Positions 22,310 through 33,209 of a DNA stretch of 64,000 bases are shown piece by piece (the stretch's first letter is position 1; each line of letters starts with the position of its first letter). The stretch is from NCBI GenBank assembly GCA_010094045.1, contig ML986723.1:62001-126000 (forward strand). The letters are read 5' to 3'. The notes under the pieces are model-generated. The model was given only the letters and a program-made list of their open reading frames with translations, ran no database searches and was not told the origin of the DNA. Source of the stretch: Lojkania enalia (taxonomy: Eukaryota > Ascomycota > Dothideomycetes > Pleosporales). The position numbers were made by a program, and so were the translations under genes.

Positions 22310-22906
22310 CTGCATTGCATCCGGTATACGAATTGACGAAATGAGCTTGTATATAGCCCTTTAAATTCTTAATACAATGTGATGCTACTTTGAAATTCCT
22401 CCAAGGTTGATTCTTGATGCTGCAATAAGATGTGCTTCAGATGAAGAGCGCGTCTTCCCGAAAGATTTAGCTGTGAGCATCTTTGCAACCTCTGATTGGT
22501 TAGCTTTCACAGCTCAATTGTGCTACCAAAAGGGCCCCTAAAGCAGAGGAATGGATTAAAGAGTCACTGGTGGAAACTAACGTATGCAATTTCTGATAGA
22601 AAGATAATTTTTATCTTCTATTCTCGGTATTCACAATCCTAGGTGACGTGAATGAATTTTGGCTTTGACAAGCGAAGGCCACACAATCGGAGGCCTCGGC
22701 GCAGTTTCTCCGACGAGAAGCCATTGAACCCATCACCGGCTGAGCTCTCATCCACCAGCGTCAATTTCGGTACGTAGACCCCCCCCAATCCCTCCATCAT
22801 CTGGTTGTTTATATTTCAGCTAGTTGATCGTGACATCCAACTGACCATCTCCGGCCGCAGACCTTTCAACGAACCCTTACCTCTTCTTTCCTTTCCAACC
22901 GTAAAT

Positions 22907-23811
22907 ATGGATCAGGCCAAGCTTGCGCGTATGCAGGCGCAGGTGCGCATTGGTAAGTATTTCTAGTTTTTTCTATTCTAATATAAGTCCCGAGTCTGGC
23001 TTCATAGCGTTTTCTTCCGGAGTTGCAAATAGCTAACTTGAGCGTCGCCAGGGTAAGCAAATCCTTTTCAAACTCCTCACCCGCGCCAAAAACAGGCCGC
23101 AAACATACCAAATGGAATTAGATAAATGCTAAATTGATGGGCCTTTTACTTGGGATATGTAAATCATAGAAAGTGAGAGTTGGCTAACACTGACAAAGGG
23201 GCAAGGGCACTCCCCGCAGGAAAGTCAAGAAGGTCCACAAGAGCGCCGGTACCGATGACAAGAAGCTCCAAACCTCATTGAAAAAGCTCAATGTCCAGCC
23301 CATTCAGGCTATTGAGGAGGTCAACATGTTCAAGAGCGATGGAAATGTCATTCACTTCTCTGCGCCCAAGGGTAAGTCGAGAGCTTACCATGCATCTTCT
23401 CCCTCAACTATTTCGATGCCCCATTACTTTTAAAACTACAAACATCACTTGAATCAGTACGAGTACGAGCGGTGAATTGCAGCTCGCTTCCCTTCATCTA
23501 GAATTCAAATCGCTACTTGAATGGTCACTTCGTTAACACATCCGTTTGTAGTGCACGCCTCCGTTCCCGCAAACACCTTTGCCATCTACGGCACTGGTGA
23601 GGACAAGGAACTCACTGAGCTCGTCCCTGGAATCCTTAACCAGCTCGGCCCCGACTCGCTCGCTTCGTTGCGCAAGCTCGCCGAAAGCTACCAGAGCATG
23701 CAAAAGGAGAAGGGAGAGGATGGAGACAAGAAGGACGATGATGATGATGACGACATCCCCGACCTCGTCGCTGGCGAAAACTTCGAGTCGAAGGCAGCTG
23801 ATGTAGAGTAG
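22907..23811 (+). CDS. EGD1: Nascent polypeptide-associated complex beta subunit
   Basis: Ribosome-bound chaperone subunit that pairs with NAC alpha at the tunnel exit. The 159-aa product shows the basic ribosome-binding motif RRKVKKVHK, the NAC domain (about 35-100) and an acidic tail ([12 protein letters not shown]). Exons are 22907-22952, apparently a single nucleotide at 23052, 23199-23371 and 23552-23811. The 1-nt exon is flanked by CTAAC...GCCAG and GTAAGC. Without it the frame breaks; with it the family-invariant RIGGKGT is restored. Introns are 99, 146 and 180 bp, longer than elsewhere in the window. The alternative is a weak GTATTT donor at 22957, giving RIGKGKGT. Gene identity is certain; the microexon is well supported but unproven. 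Confidence 0.95.
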
Positions 23812-24883
23812 GCCGTAGACGGGGATGGAGGTGTTTAGGAAGGGGCAGATCATTGACTCGAAATGGTATGCACTATGCATTCCGATGTGTTTTCCGATAC
23901 GGACTACGGACTCGCTCCTTACCTCTCCTATCTCATCATAATCTCTGGGCAGTCGCGGCGGATCTTATAGCATGTGGACACCGGACTGGCGTTCTTATTT
24001 TGAAAAGATACGGAAATGGAAAAAGTCCTAACATGGTTGTGTCATAGCCTTGTGATGTTGTAGCTCGCGCTCCTTGAGTAAGCGACGATCTGGACGATAA
24101 GCTACATGCTCTACAAACCTGCCCATTGCTGAGCGCTATTGGTTCCGCGGTCTATATGTTGCTGTGGAACATATACCCACTCTCAACTACGATTCCGATA
24201 GTAAACTGAGCCGCGTAACGTATGTAGCTGACCATTCCGGCCTAAATTCGTCCATGGATCATCACGGACGACGGGCCAGCCCCATGGTTATACTTCACGA
24301 GTCTCGCATCATCCTGTGATGGGACGCGGAGAAAAACCGCGCAGCGTTACACAAAAGAGGATATCCTTCAACCTTCTGGCATCGTATCGGTTGGCATTGG
24401 GTGAATCGACGCCGGAAGCTTTTGTCAGCACCCGGCTACCGGACGCTACTCCCTCCGGGTTCGCTTGGACGCCTGTATCGGGCATAGCCATTGAACGTTG
24501 GCCATAGCTTCAATAGCTTCATGCTCCGATCTGGCTCTCCTTTTCGTAATCAAGCTCCATGTCGGGCTGATCCATGTAAGGCACAACTGTCAGCGGCTAT
24601 TTTTGACGTTATTTGAAGGGCTCGGCGCCTGCACTAGGGCCAAATTTTTTTTTTTTCGAGTGTCTCCGGTCATCAACGTTTGCGGAGCGTACTTCAATCT
24701 TCAATAACACAGCGAGCTCGGTTCCCCTCACACAACCGTCTGACCTTTATAACCGCATCATTGGCTTCTCGCTAGCCTAGAGTTTTATTTTGATCTCATC
24801 TTTGCCCCGGATTAATCTGCGGCAGCTATTTCCTTTCTTCAGCCCTTTCGCTTCTCTGATACCCAATCTTTCTATTCTTCATC
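23812..24883. other. Intergenic, no gene seen
   Basis: 3' flank of EGD1 and 5' flank of the AIF-like gene. Small frames on both strands (about 24310-24510) have no motif. A T-tract lies near 24647. Confidence 0.5.
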
Positions 24884-26158
24884 ATGAGCACCCAAACCAT
24901 CCTCATCCTAGGCGGGTCTATTGCTGGACTCGGCGCCGCGCACTATGCTCTCAAGCACACCATTCCTCAGCTCCCCAAAAAAGACGGAACTACATATACC
25001 GTGACCTTGGTCAATCCTTCAAAGGATTTCTTCTGGAGAATCGCAAGTCCCCGCGCAGCTGTCAACAAGCAGCTCATGCCTTCGGCAAAGATATTCTACC
25101 CCATTGAACCTGCTTTTAAGCACTACCCCAAAGGAAGCTTTACCTTCATCCAGGGTACCGCTACGCACGTTGACGCCGCTGGGCAAACAGTCTCCATCAC
25201 CACCAGCTCAGGAGAGCAGCAGACCATCCCATATACCGCACTCATCATTGCAACTGGAATGACTACAGCATCTCCTTTGTTTACCCAGACCACTAGCGCC
25301 TCTGACCTCACGTCCGCTTACGATGAATTCCAGAAATCGCTTCCTAATGCTAAGACTATTGTCATTGGTGGCGCCGGACCTGTCGCTGTTGAAACTGCAG
25401 GGGAAATTGCCGAGTTTCTAAACGGCAAACCAGGCTTTATGGCCTCCGGACCCAAGAACCCGAAAGCCAAGGTCACCATCATCTCTGCCGAGAAGAAGAT
25501 GCTCCCCGTCCTACGCGAAGCCATCTCCAAGCAAGCCGAGAAATTCCTCAAGCGTCTTGGTGCAGATGTGGTGTACAGCACCAAGGTGGTTTCCACGACT
25601 CAAGGCGAAAGTGGAAAGACCGTCGTTCAACTATCCGACGGCAAGACACTTGAACCGGATATCTATATTGACGCTACCGGTGTGCGACCCAACACATCCT
25701 TCCTCCCTAAAGAATGGCTGGATAGCCGCAACAAGGTTCAAACCAACCCCAAAACCCTTCGCGTCGACATTGCTGGCCCGAAAATTTATGCAATTGGCGA
25801 CGTAGGCTCCTACACCCGTGGCGGTGCCATCGATATCGGTGATGCACTCCCTGTCGCCCTCACGAACCTCAAGATCGACCTCACAGCTGAGATCACTGGT
25901 AAGCCTGCTACCCAGGAACGACACTACAAGGCGAACTTGGCGGAGAGCCAGATCTGCCCGATTGGCACAAGCAAAGGTGTTGGTGCTTTCAATGGGAATA
26001 AGATGCCGAGCATACTGATTTGGATGATCAAGAGTCGTGATTATCTTGTCGGCCAATTGGCACAAGCTACGGTTGATGGCAAGACGTGGGAGAAGGAGAG
26101 CAAGTGGAAGCCTGAGCCCATTTCCCAGGCGCAGAAGGTTGGCTTGTCGAGCGGTTAG
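24884..26158 (+). CDS. AIF/AMID-like FAD-dependent NAD(P)H oxidoreductase
   Basis: Pyridine-nucleotide-disulphide-type flavoprotein related to apoptosis-inducing factor, AMID/FSP1 and type II NADH dehydrogenases. A single exon encodes 424 aa. The N-terminus begins at once with the FAD-binding Rossmann motif (ILGGSIAGLGAA, residues 8-19). The second dinucleotide motif is VIGGAGPVAVETAGE (about 162-176). The ATG motif (LIIATGMTTASP) and the GD motif (IYAIGDVGSY) that closes the FAD site are both present. There is no clear mitochondrial presequence, and a hydrophobic segment near the C-terminus may touch membranes. The family transfers electrons from NAD(P)H to quinones. The physiological role here is unknown. 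Confidence 0.9.
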   Translation: MSTQTILILGGSIAGLGAAHYALKHTIPQLPKKDGTTYTVTLVNPSKDFFWRIASPRAAVNKQLMPSAKIFYPIEPAFKHYPKGSFTFIQGTATHVDAAGQTVSITTSSGEQQTIPYTALIIATGMTTASPLFTQTTSASDLTSAYDEFQKSLPNAKTIVIGGAGPVAVETAGEIAEFLNGKPGFMASGPKNPKAKVTIISAEKKMLPVLREAISKQAEKFLKRLGADVVYSTKVVSTTQGESGKTVVQLSDGKTLEPDIYIDATGVRPNTSFLPKEWLDSRNKVQTNPKTLRVDIAGPKIYAIGDVGSYTRGGAIDIGDALPVALTNLKIDLTAEITGKPATQERHYKANLAESQICPIGTSKGVGAFNGNKMPSILIWMIKSRDYLVGQLAQATVDGKTWEKESKWKPEPISQAQKVGLSSG

Positions 26159-26727
26159 ACAACTATATTGTTCTGCTGTGTTCTCGTCTTTATCTTCAGT
26201 TAAGGTGTAGGGAAAAGGGAAGTACGAAGATGTGTAATGGCTCGGGTTTGAGGAGGATATGAACGGGCATGATTTTGTGGCTTCGTGTTTGGGTATACCC
26301 TCAGGATATCTGCTAGCTGGCGCGGGTTTACTTGAGGGGATAGCCCTAGGTGACTGTTTGTAATGACGAGCTTGCCTCGATTCATAGTCCTTTTCATAAC
26401 TACATCGAGATAAGGGTTCAAATGCTGTTGTCACATCTTTCCCAAGGCAATAAGAGCTCGTGATTAAAGACTACATTAAATTAACGAAGGGGAGACAATC
26501 ATGGCTCAGCAAAGGTCATGTGATTAGCCCAACATCGAATCAAGAAATTGGGAGTAGCCCTAGCTGTCAAGATATCATTGGCCAATTCTACCCCCACCAA
26601 AATAAGCTTAACTTTTAGCGCAGCCCCAAGCTTTCCAAATTCCATCCCACCTCCAAATACTTTTGTCGCACCCTTAAAACCACCACCACCTACCATCCCC
26701 CTTTTTTCCCTCCTCTTTACACATGCA

Positions 26728-27780
26728 ATGGCCTCCCCAAATATGAGCCCACAATCTGCACTATCCTTCCCTCGCCCCATCTTCGCTGTGCTAAGCCCTC
26801 ACCCCTTCCTCCAAGCCCACCTCTCCACCTTTCCCAAACAGCAGCTCCGCGCAAACGGCCGAGCAGCATCCACCTTCCGGCCCCTCGGCGTACACACTGG
26901 AAGCCTCACGCACACCAATGGAAGTGCAGTGATCCGGCTCGGTAACACGGCTGTCGTATGCGGCGTGCGTGCCGAGCTACTGAAAGAAGAGGATGCGGGA
27001 CAAACGCCTGTGCCAGCTACCACCATCATACGGGCTGGAAACGACAACGAAGAAGACGAAGAGATAGATGAAGGAGATGATTCACAGGAACTCTCCACAC
27101 TCCGCCTCCTCGTCCCTAACATCGAGCTCGCAACCGGGAGCGCTCCTCAACACATCCCGGGCTCCGCACCCAGCACCTTCGCACAGGCGCTCGTCGCGCG
27201 GATCCGCGCACTGCTACTTTCCACACAACTAGTCCGCATGAGCGGGCTGACGATCTGGTATACGCCTCCCACGACCGCAGGGGCGCCGAATGACGAGGTG
27301 CGGGTGGTGAAGGGCTACTGGGTGCTGTACATTGATACCGTGTTTCTAAGTCTGGACGGCAATGCGTTTGATGCGGCATGGTTGGCTATCCTAGCCGCGC
27401 TGCGCGATACGAGGCTACCGCATGCATACTGGGACGAGGAGCTAGAAACGATTTTGTGTTCGGATGATCCGGTGCAGGCAAAACGGCTGCCGCTCAGGGG
27501 CTTGCCGGTGCCGAGTTCGTTTGCCGTATTTGAAGGGAGGATGGACGATGTGAAGGATGAGGAGGTGAATTGGGTGTTGAGCGATCCGGATGCGTTTGAA
27601 GAGAGTGTGTGTCGGGAGACGGTTTGTGTGGTTGTGGATTGTTCGGATAAGAAGGCGCGAATACGGACGGTTGAGAAGAATGGCGGTGGGGTTGTGGATA
27701 GAGATGTTATGCGGGCGTTGATCAAGAGAGCCGTTGAGCGATGGAGTGATTGCGAGAGGGCGTTGAGCGAGAAGGGTTGA
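26728..27780 (+). CDS. RRP43: Exosome core subunit Rrp43 (RNase PH fold)
   Basis: Non-catalytic ring subunit of the nuclear and cytoplasmic RNA exosome. A single exon encodes 350 aa from the ATG at 26728; the open frame extends 180 bp upstream without an ATG. The RNase PH domain is evident: RPNGRA-like region (LRANGRAASTFRPL), then TGSLTHTNGSAVIRLGNTAVVCGVRAE, NIELATGSAP, and YWVLYIDTVFLSLDGNAFDAAWLAILAAL, a signature shared by Rrp42/Rrp43/Rrp45. An acidic insert (about residues 100-125, EEDEEIDEGDDS) is typical of fungal Rrp43. It lies convergent to a small BRCT gene. Confidence 0.9.
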   Translation: MASPNMSPQSALSFPRPIFAVLSPHPFLQAHLSTFPKQQLRANGRAASTFRPLGVHTGSLTHTNGSAVIRLGNTAVVCGVRAELLKEEDAGQTPVPATTIIRAGNDNEEDEEIDEGDDSQELSTLRLLVPNIELATGSAPQHIPGSAPSTFAQALVARIRALLLSTQLVRMSGLTIWYTPPTTAGAPNDEVRVVKGYWVLYIDTVFLSLDGNAFDAAWLAILAALRDTRLPHAYWDEELETILCSDDPVQAKRLPLRGLPVPSSFAVFEGRMDDVKDEEVNWVLSDPDAFEESVCRETVCVVVDCSDKKARIRTVEKNGGGVVDRDVMRALIKRAVERWSDCERALSEKG

Positions 27781-28202
27781 GGAAGATTGTAAAGTCCCAT
27801 AATTAAGAGCTTGGATACTGTTTTACTGTATAAAATGAGAAAGATGGAGGCACGTATGGTTACGTTCAAAGGATTCGTAATAATGATTGCCCTCGGAAGT
27901 CGTTGCAAGTTTGTTATACACGTACACAGACACCTTCGCCACTACGTAAGCACTCCCAAGAGTAAGACACGGGGAGCAGGCCGCGGTAGATAGTAGGAAA
28001 AGGATACACTTCCGGTATGCAGAATAAGCTGGCATGTGGTATGTCAAATGAGAAAAAGAAACTATCTTCTCGAACTTCAACGCCTGACCATCTCACATCA
28101 GTCCCACCCATCCTTCCAATCACACAATCACAGTCCCAAAAAAAAAAAAAATCATAAAATACCTCCGATTATACCAATGACATAAAATACATCATCCATC
28201 CA

Positions 28203-28553
28203 CTAATTCCCCAATGCCATCTTCCCAAAAAAAAAAAAAAAAAAAATTTCCTTCAACTCATCAGCAGCAGGCTCATTAGCGCCTTCGCCCTTGATCTCTT
28301 CCATCAAGTCATCCCATTCTTTGGTCTCAATGCCCATGTCTTCAATCTTGGTGAGCTTGTCTGGGCCAGGTTTCTCGCCAAGAACAACAAGCTGCACTTT
28401 CTTGTTCAGGCTCTTCTCAATCGTGGCCCCAGCATTAATGAGAATCTGCTGGGCAGACTTGCGAGACTGACCCGGGATGTCACCAGTGACGATCAGAGAA
28501 GTGCCCTTCAATGCGCCGGGTTTGACGCTGATTAGCGTCCCTTTTTTGGCCAT
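28203..28553 (-). CDS. Small BRCT-domain protein
   Basis: A single-exon product of 116 aa starts at the ATG at 28553. Residues about 13-85 form a lone BRCT domain like those of NAD-dependent ligases and RFC1: LKGTSLIVTGDIPG, then LINAGATIEKSLNKKVQLVVLG, ending in KEWDDLMEEIKG. Such domains bind DNA ends or phosphopeptides. The C-terminus is odd: a homopolymer of about 20 A on the plus strand (28227-28246) is read as a run of six to seven phenylalanines before the last residues. Any change in tract length would alter the end of the protein, so the true C-terminus is uncertain. Confidence 0.75.
   Translation of the reverse strand: MAKKGTLISVKPGALKGTSLIVTGDIPGQSRKSAQQILINAGATIEKSLNKKVQLVVLGEKPGPDKLTKIEDMGIETKEWDDLMEEIKGEGANEPAADELKEIFFFFFFGKMALGN
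28227..28246. repeat. Poly(A)/poly(T) tract of about 20 bp inside a coding region
   Basis: A pure A run in the 3' end of the BRCT gene. A second A run of about 14 lies at 28138-28151. Length may be variable or an assembly estimate. Confidence 0.85.
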
Positions 28554-29502
28554 GGCCAGGAGTTGAATGAAGTACGGGAAGTGGGAAAAGAAATTTAAAT
28601 TGTACAGGAAGAAAATGCGACTTGCAAGGTGCGAGATTAAAGAAATTTAAGATAGCGAAGATGAAGGATGGAGAGGGTGAAGAGCAGTTGATTAGGGTTT
28701 TGTAGGATTCTGGTCTCGCCGCTGCGTCGTGTCAGACGGAGTAGGAGCGCTTGGGGCCTTGGTGTGACGCGCCTTCCGCAGGCAACCACAGTCCGCGACA
28801 TATGCACGCTCTCACGTGCGCTAGGCATCGAGCCAGGCATCTCTCATCGAACGAAGAAGTGATTGGAGATGGTAGCCCGTTGAATTTGAAGAAGTTGAAA
28901 TGTCCATGCATCTGCGTCTAGTGGTCCCTGTGGAGCGAAGCTTGGGCGTAGGTGAATCTCTTGTAAACGCGTTTTTGACCTGCGCTGCCATTCAGCCGTC
29001 TTAGAATCGTGTTCAATAAACGTGTTCATAGGCGGACAACGAGCTCATGGATAAATGGGGTCTCATCCGAATCCACCTTAGAGATTATAACGGGTAGAAA
29101 ATGTACAGAGCTCAGAGACCCGGTCTTCCGACATTAAATGGGATTCGAGAACATGAGCCAACCAATAGCGCTCAGAGTCCCGATCTATATTAACTGGCCT
29201 TCCTGCCTGTTTAATACCGATTTTGGGGTATGGTGTGCTTTTACGATATGTAAAGCCAACCTCCGAATAGGTAGAAGTGACTAGGGTGGTGATGGGCTGG
29301 TTATGCTAACTAAGCACATCCCCTCCTAGTTCGCACCATCGTCTATCAAATTACCTTTTTGAGACACTATTCGTCAGCACTTGTGTAGCAATGGGATATA
29401 TATCCTTGCTATCCCCATCGCTATAATAATGAGTGTCTTGTCTAACGACCTCGTTCGCTCTGCGATTCCCCATTTCCCCACCGCGCGATTGCATCCGCTA
29501 TT
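28554..29502. other. Intergenic, no gene seen
   Basis: Divergent 5' flanks of the BRCT gene and the thioesterase. Frames here are short and carry no motif. Confidence 0.5.
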
Positions 29503-30126
29503 ATGACCGTGACCCCCCAACAAATCGAAACATTCGCGCCGATAAAATGGGCAACACCCTTCCTCGTATCCCCCGACTGGAAAGTTCGTGATCGCATGCG
29601 CGGCATACCACTAGAAGAAGACGGAGACCGCTTCTGCAAAGACACAATGTGGCAGCGCAACGGGGTTCAATCGTGGGTGGAACTCTACAAGAAGCCTCCG
29701 CAAGGCTCCAAGGCGGTGACTAAGACTATATCTCTTTGCAAATATGACTCTGGTCTAATGGGCTTCACGGGAATATGCCACGGCGGGGCGGCAATGACCC
29801 TAATGGACGAGGCGCTAGGTTTCGCAATGGTCGCAAACGAGACAGAAAAACTAGGGGATTGGGCGAAGATGTCGTTGGACTGGGCTGGACTCCTTAAAAA
29901 AGGGAGACCCATCACGGAGGTTCTGAACGGGATGATGGTCACAGCGAAGCTCGATCACACTTTCCTGAGGCCTGTGCTATGTCCTGGTATTGTAGGTATT
30001 GAGGTGGTGGTTTTGGAAGATAAGGAGTATAAAATGCGTATGCGAGGCGTCATGAAGGATGGCGATGGGAATCCACTTCTTCAAGCGGACGGTCTGTGGG
30101 TTCGAATAGGCGGTTCGAGACTGTGA
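29503..30126 (+). CDS. Hotdog-fold thioesterase (PaaI/THEM4-like)
   Basis: Predicted acyl-CoA thioesterase of the hotdog superfamily. A single exon encodes 207 aa. The family core motif is present as GFTGICHGGAAMTLMDEALGFA (about residues 87-108), where the HGG and the Asp/Glu of MDE form the usual active site. The C-terminal strand set (LDHTFLRPVLCPG) completes the fold. The start at 29503 leaves an 85-residue N-terminal extension like that of fungal THEM4-type proteins. There is no targeting signal that I can name. The substrate is unknown. Confidence 0.85.
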   Translation: MTVTPQQIETFAPIKWATPFLVSPDWKVRDRMRGIPLEEDGDRFCKDTMWQRNGVQSWVELYKKPPQGSKAVTKTISLCKYDSGLMGFTGICHGGAAMTLMDEALGFAMVANETEKLGDWAKMSLDWAGLLKKGRPITEVLNGMMVTAKLDHTFLRPVLCPGIVGIEVVVLEDKEYKMRMRGVMKDGDGNPLLQADGLWVRIGGSRL

Positions 30127-30427
30127 ACCTTGGAAGAGTAGAGACATCTGATAGAATACACTACTCCACCGCAATGCTTCCATGGCTGGCATATCATTAC
30201 TGTAGGGCTGGTCTCCTAGTAGCTCGGTATCGGTAGTTGTTCCTTTCGACATGATCTTGAACTTTAGGAAACTATCTAATTATAAACGTTCCCAATTTCT
30301 CCAGACTCGCTTATTTAAACAGTAACCCTAGTGAACGGCCCACTCGCTTATCTTATCGCAATCCCTGCACAAAATTTCCCGCCCACCAAAAGTTTCAACG
30401 CCGCCATCCAAAACACAGCGACAAAAC

Positions 30428-31672
30428 ATGGCCGACCGAGCATCGAAGGAAGACATCCTTCTCGCAAGACGTATCATATCTGCCGCAGAGCGCCATGATA
30501 TTTCGGCGCTCAAACTCCTGCTCAAGGAAGGCTCGGCAAATGTTCAAGACCCAACCGCCACCACTGCGACATCACCCCTCCATGCCGCAATCGCAGCATG
30601 CGGCAAGGCGGAAGATAGGAAAGAAGTTGATGAAAATGCTGTGAAGACCGTCGAATTATTGCTCGAGAATGGTGCGATTTGGAATGATTTGAATAAAGAA
30701 GATGAGACACCCGGATGTATTGCTTTGCGTCTTGGGCAAAAGAAGATTTATGAAATCATGGTCGAAGCTGGGGTGCGCGCTGAGCTTCTTTTTGCAAAAA
30801 TGGAAGCACTAGGTCTAAGTCAAGATATGGAGGAAGAGGAGGAAGATAATGAGTCACGTGAGGAGCAGCCTGCAGCCAAGAAACAGAAAGTTTCTGAAGA
30901 GGTCAAAGAGGTTCAGGAGGTTGTAGAAGAGAAGGTACTAGATGATGTTTCGTTGGATAATCGAGCGTACTTGAAAAGCCAATTGAGATACAAGCCGGGC
31001 ATCTTGCTAGACGAGAGTGATAATGCGGTTATGATGGATTGGGAGACACAAATAATGCAGCGGCACGCCGAGTCGTTGATCTCGAAAGCAGGGCTGAGAA
31101 CTATGAATGTTGGACACGGGATGGGTATTGTCGATACTGCCATCCTGACACATGATCCGGCTGAACATCACATCGTTGAGGCGCATCCGCAGGTCCTTGA
31201 AAAATTGCAAAGAGAGGGCTGGTATGAGAAGCCAAACGTTGTTATTCATGAAGGAAGATGGCAGGAAGTACTCCCAGGGTTAGTGGAAAAGGGGGTTGTA
31301 CTAGATGCCATTTACTACGACACTTTTGCCGAAGACTACAAAGCGCTTAAGGAATTCTTTTCGGAATACGTTATTCAGCTCCTGGATCCAGCCGGCAAGT
31401 TTGGCTGGTATAATGGATTGGGGGCTGATCGGCAGATTTGCTACGATGTCTATACTAAGGTATGTCTCAGCCTCAAAGACGGTGATCATTGCGTGGAGCT
31501 AATCGGTGGATAGATTGCAGAAATGGATCTATATGAGGCGGGATTTGATACCTCATGGGAAGACATCCCGGTACCTTCTGATTTACATGGTAGTGCCCAG
31601 TGGCAAGGAACTCGACGACCTTATTGGACGATCGACGTATATCGGCTGCCGATCAACACGTTTGTGAAATAG
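30428..31672 (+). CDS. RMT2: Protein arginine N5-methyltransferase 2
   Basis: S-adenosylmethionine-dependent enzyme that in yeast methylates the delta nitrogen of an arginine in ribosomal protein L12. Exons 30428-31459 and 31514-31672 are split by a 54-bp intron and give 396 aa. The N-terminal 120 residues form ankyrin-like repeats (DISALKLLLKEG, VKTVELLLENGA). A Glu/Lys-rich linker follows (about 135-175). The methyltransferase part has the SAM-binding motif NVGHGMGIVDT, then IVEAHP and IYYDTFAEDYK. The second exon supplies the family C-terminus IAEMDLYEAGFDTSWEDIPVP. Its length and order match fungal Rmt2 well. Confidence 0.94.
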
Positions 31673-32102
31673 ATGGTGTCACTACTAGGGATTAGATACG
31701 GCGTTAAGGTGGTAAAATGGAGACCTGGAAAAGATTACTATACGTGGAATGCGATGTCCAAAACTTTCTGAGAAAGTCGGATTACTTCTCGCCTTGATCA
31801 TTTGTCTAATTGCATTGCATCTCTATCTCTAAGGCTCACTTGACTGCATTTTCTTATCCGGAACAAGCATACATCACTCTAACAGCTGTACACAGCATAT
31901 TTGAATAACTTAGCCTCTATCTATAATCACGGCAAAACAGCAAGGTTTGCATATAGTTCTAATATATGGCTATATATATTCATAAATATCAACAGTGATA
32001 TCCATAGTCAAATCATTGAGAGAGCTTAGCAAATAGTGAATTCTACCTCAATCTCAAAAAGAGTTTTACTCAAAAAATCTCATCACTAGCGGGATCAGTT
32101 AA

Positions 32103-33209
32103 TCACATATGCTCTGGAATCCTTCCAGTCAAGTCATACTCCCGCCTCAGCTTAGGATTACCCAAGATATCGTATGCGCGATTAATCTCCGCCATCTTAT
32201 TCGTGGCACCCCTAACCGTCTCCTCATCGCCCTGGACCCTATCGGGATGATACTTCATGCTCAACTTACGGTGCGCTTTCTTAATATCATCTTGCGTCAC
32301 CGTACGCGAGATGTCGAGGATATTGTAGAGGTCTACCTCGGGCTTTAAAGTTGCAGAAGTAGGCATGTGCGACTTATGTCCATTGTGGTGGGTTCGGGAG
32401 CGGCTATTTTCAGGCCTAGATCCTCCGTAGAACGTGTTGAAGAGATTTTCGGCATCACTCGGTAGGAAGGAACGGGAGTGTGAATCGCGACGGTGATGGT
32501 GGTATGACGAGGATGGCGGCTCGTAGGTACGGAGGGGGCCCTCAAATGAATGCGAGGCCATTGAGCAATGGGTTTCATGTGTACGATGAGCTCGTGGCCG
32601 CATCGTCTCAGCTTCATAATATCGAGATGAGGTTGAAGGCTCATACGTACGGCGCGTAGTCGAGGACGATTGAGAGGACATCGGACGATAAGTTTCAGGC
32701 CGGCTGGCTTCCGTTTCACGATATCGGAATGAGCGAGAGGACTCTTCGATGTGCGTGCGGTATGTTGGTGTGTCGCGGGATGAGAACTCAGAAGCTTCAA
32801 ATCGAACGTGAATAGAGGACGATGAACCACGACTAGATTCATGTCGAATATAGGCAATAGACACATCGTCGACAAAGCCATGCGGTTTAGATAATCTATG
32901 TGAAGAACGTAAGTCCTTCGGTCGGATTTCTTTAATAATAGGCTGACCTCGGAAGGGGACAACCTCACCTTTGCTGGCATAACTATCAGGGCGAACTTCC
33001 TGGATGATAGGAGTCATAGAGGTGTAGTGGCGTTGCTCGCGGATATGGTCCCCTGGGCGTGCCTCGCGGATCATTGCATGACCGCTCCGGAATGTAGCAT
33101 CGTCGACGGCTGAAGAACGCGACCGAATGGATGGAAAAGAATGGTTCAGGTCGCGCATGTCAAATGCGGTTCCAGGGGCCATATTGCAGTGGGTATAAGA
33201 TGAAGACAT
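32103..33209 (-). CDS. J-domain protein with repetitive N-terminal region
   Basis: Hsp40-type co-chaperone candidate of 368 aa, single exon. The J domain is at the C-terminus (about residues 294-360): DLYNILDISRTVTQDDIKKA, then the HPD motif in KYHPDR, and NRAYDILGNPKLRREYD. The other 290 residues are low-complexity, rich in Ser, Arg, His and Tyr. Near the start, a short motif is repeated three times: MIREARPGDH, IIQEVRPDSY and IIKEIRPKDL (about residues 46-100). No signal peptide, G/F region or zinc-finger domain is seen, so it is not a class A or B Hsp40. The role is unknown. Confidence 0.85.
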   Translation of the reverse strand: MSSSYTHCNMAPGTAFDMRDLNHSFPSIRSRSSAVDDATFRSGHAMIREARPGDHIREQRHYTSMTPIIQEVRPDSYASKGEVVPFRGQPIIKEIRPKDLRSSHRLSKPHGFVDDVSIAYIRHESSRGSSSSIHVRFEASEFSSRDTPTYRTHIEESSRSFRYRETEASRPETYRPMSSQSSSTTRRTYEPSTSSRYYEAETMRPRAHRTHETHCSMASHSFEGPLRTYEPPSSSYHHHRRDSHSRSFLPSDAENLFNTFYGGSRPENSRSRTHHNGHKSHMPTSATLKPEVDLYNILDISRTVTQDDIKKAHRKLSMKYHPDRVQGDEETVRGATNKMAEINRAYDILGNPKLRREYDLTGRIPEHM

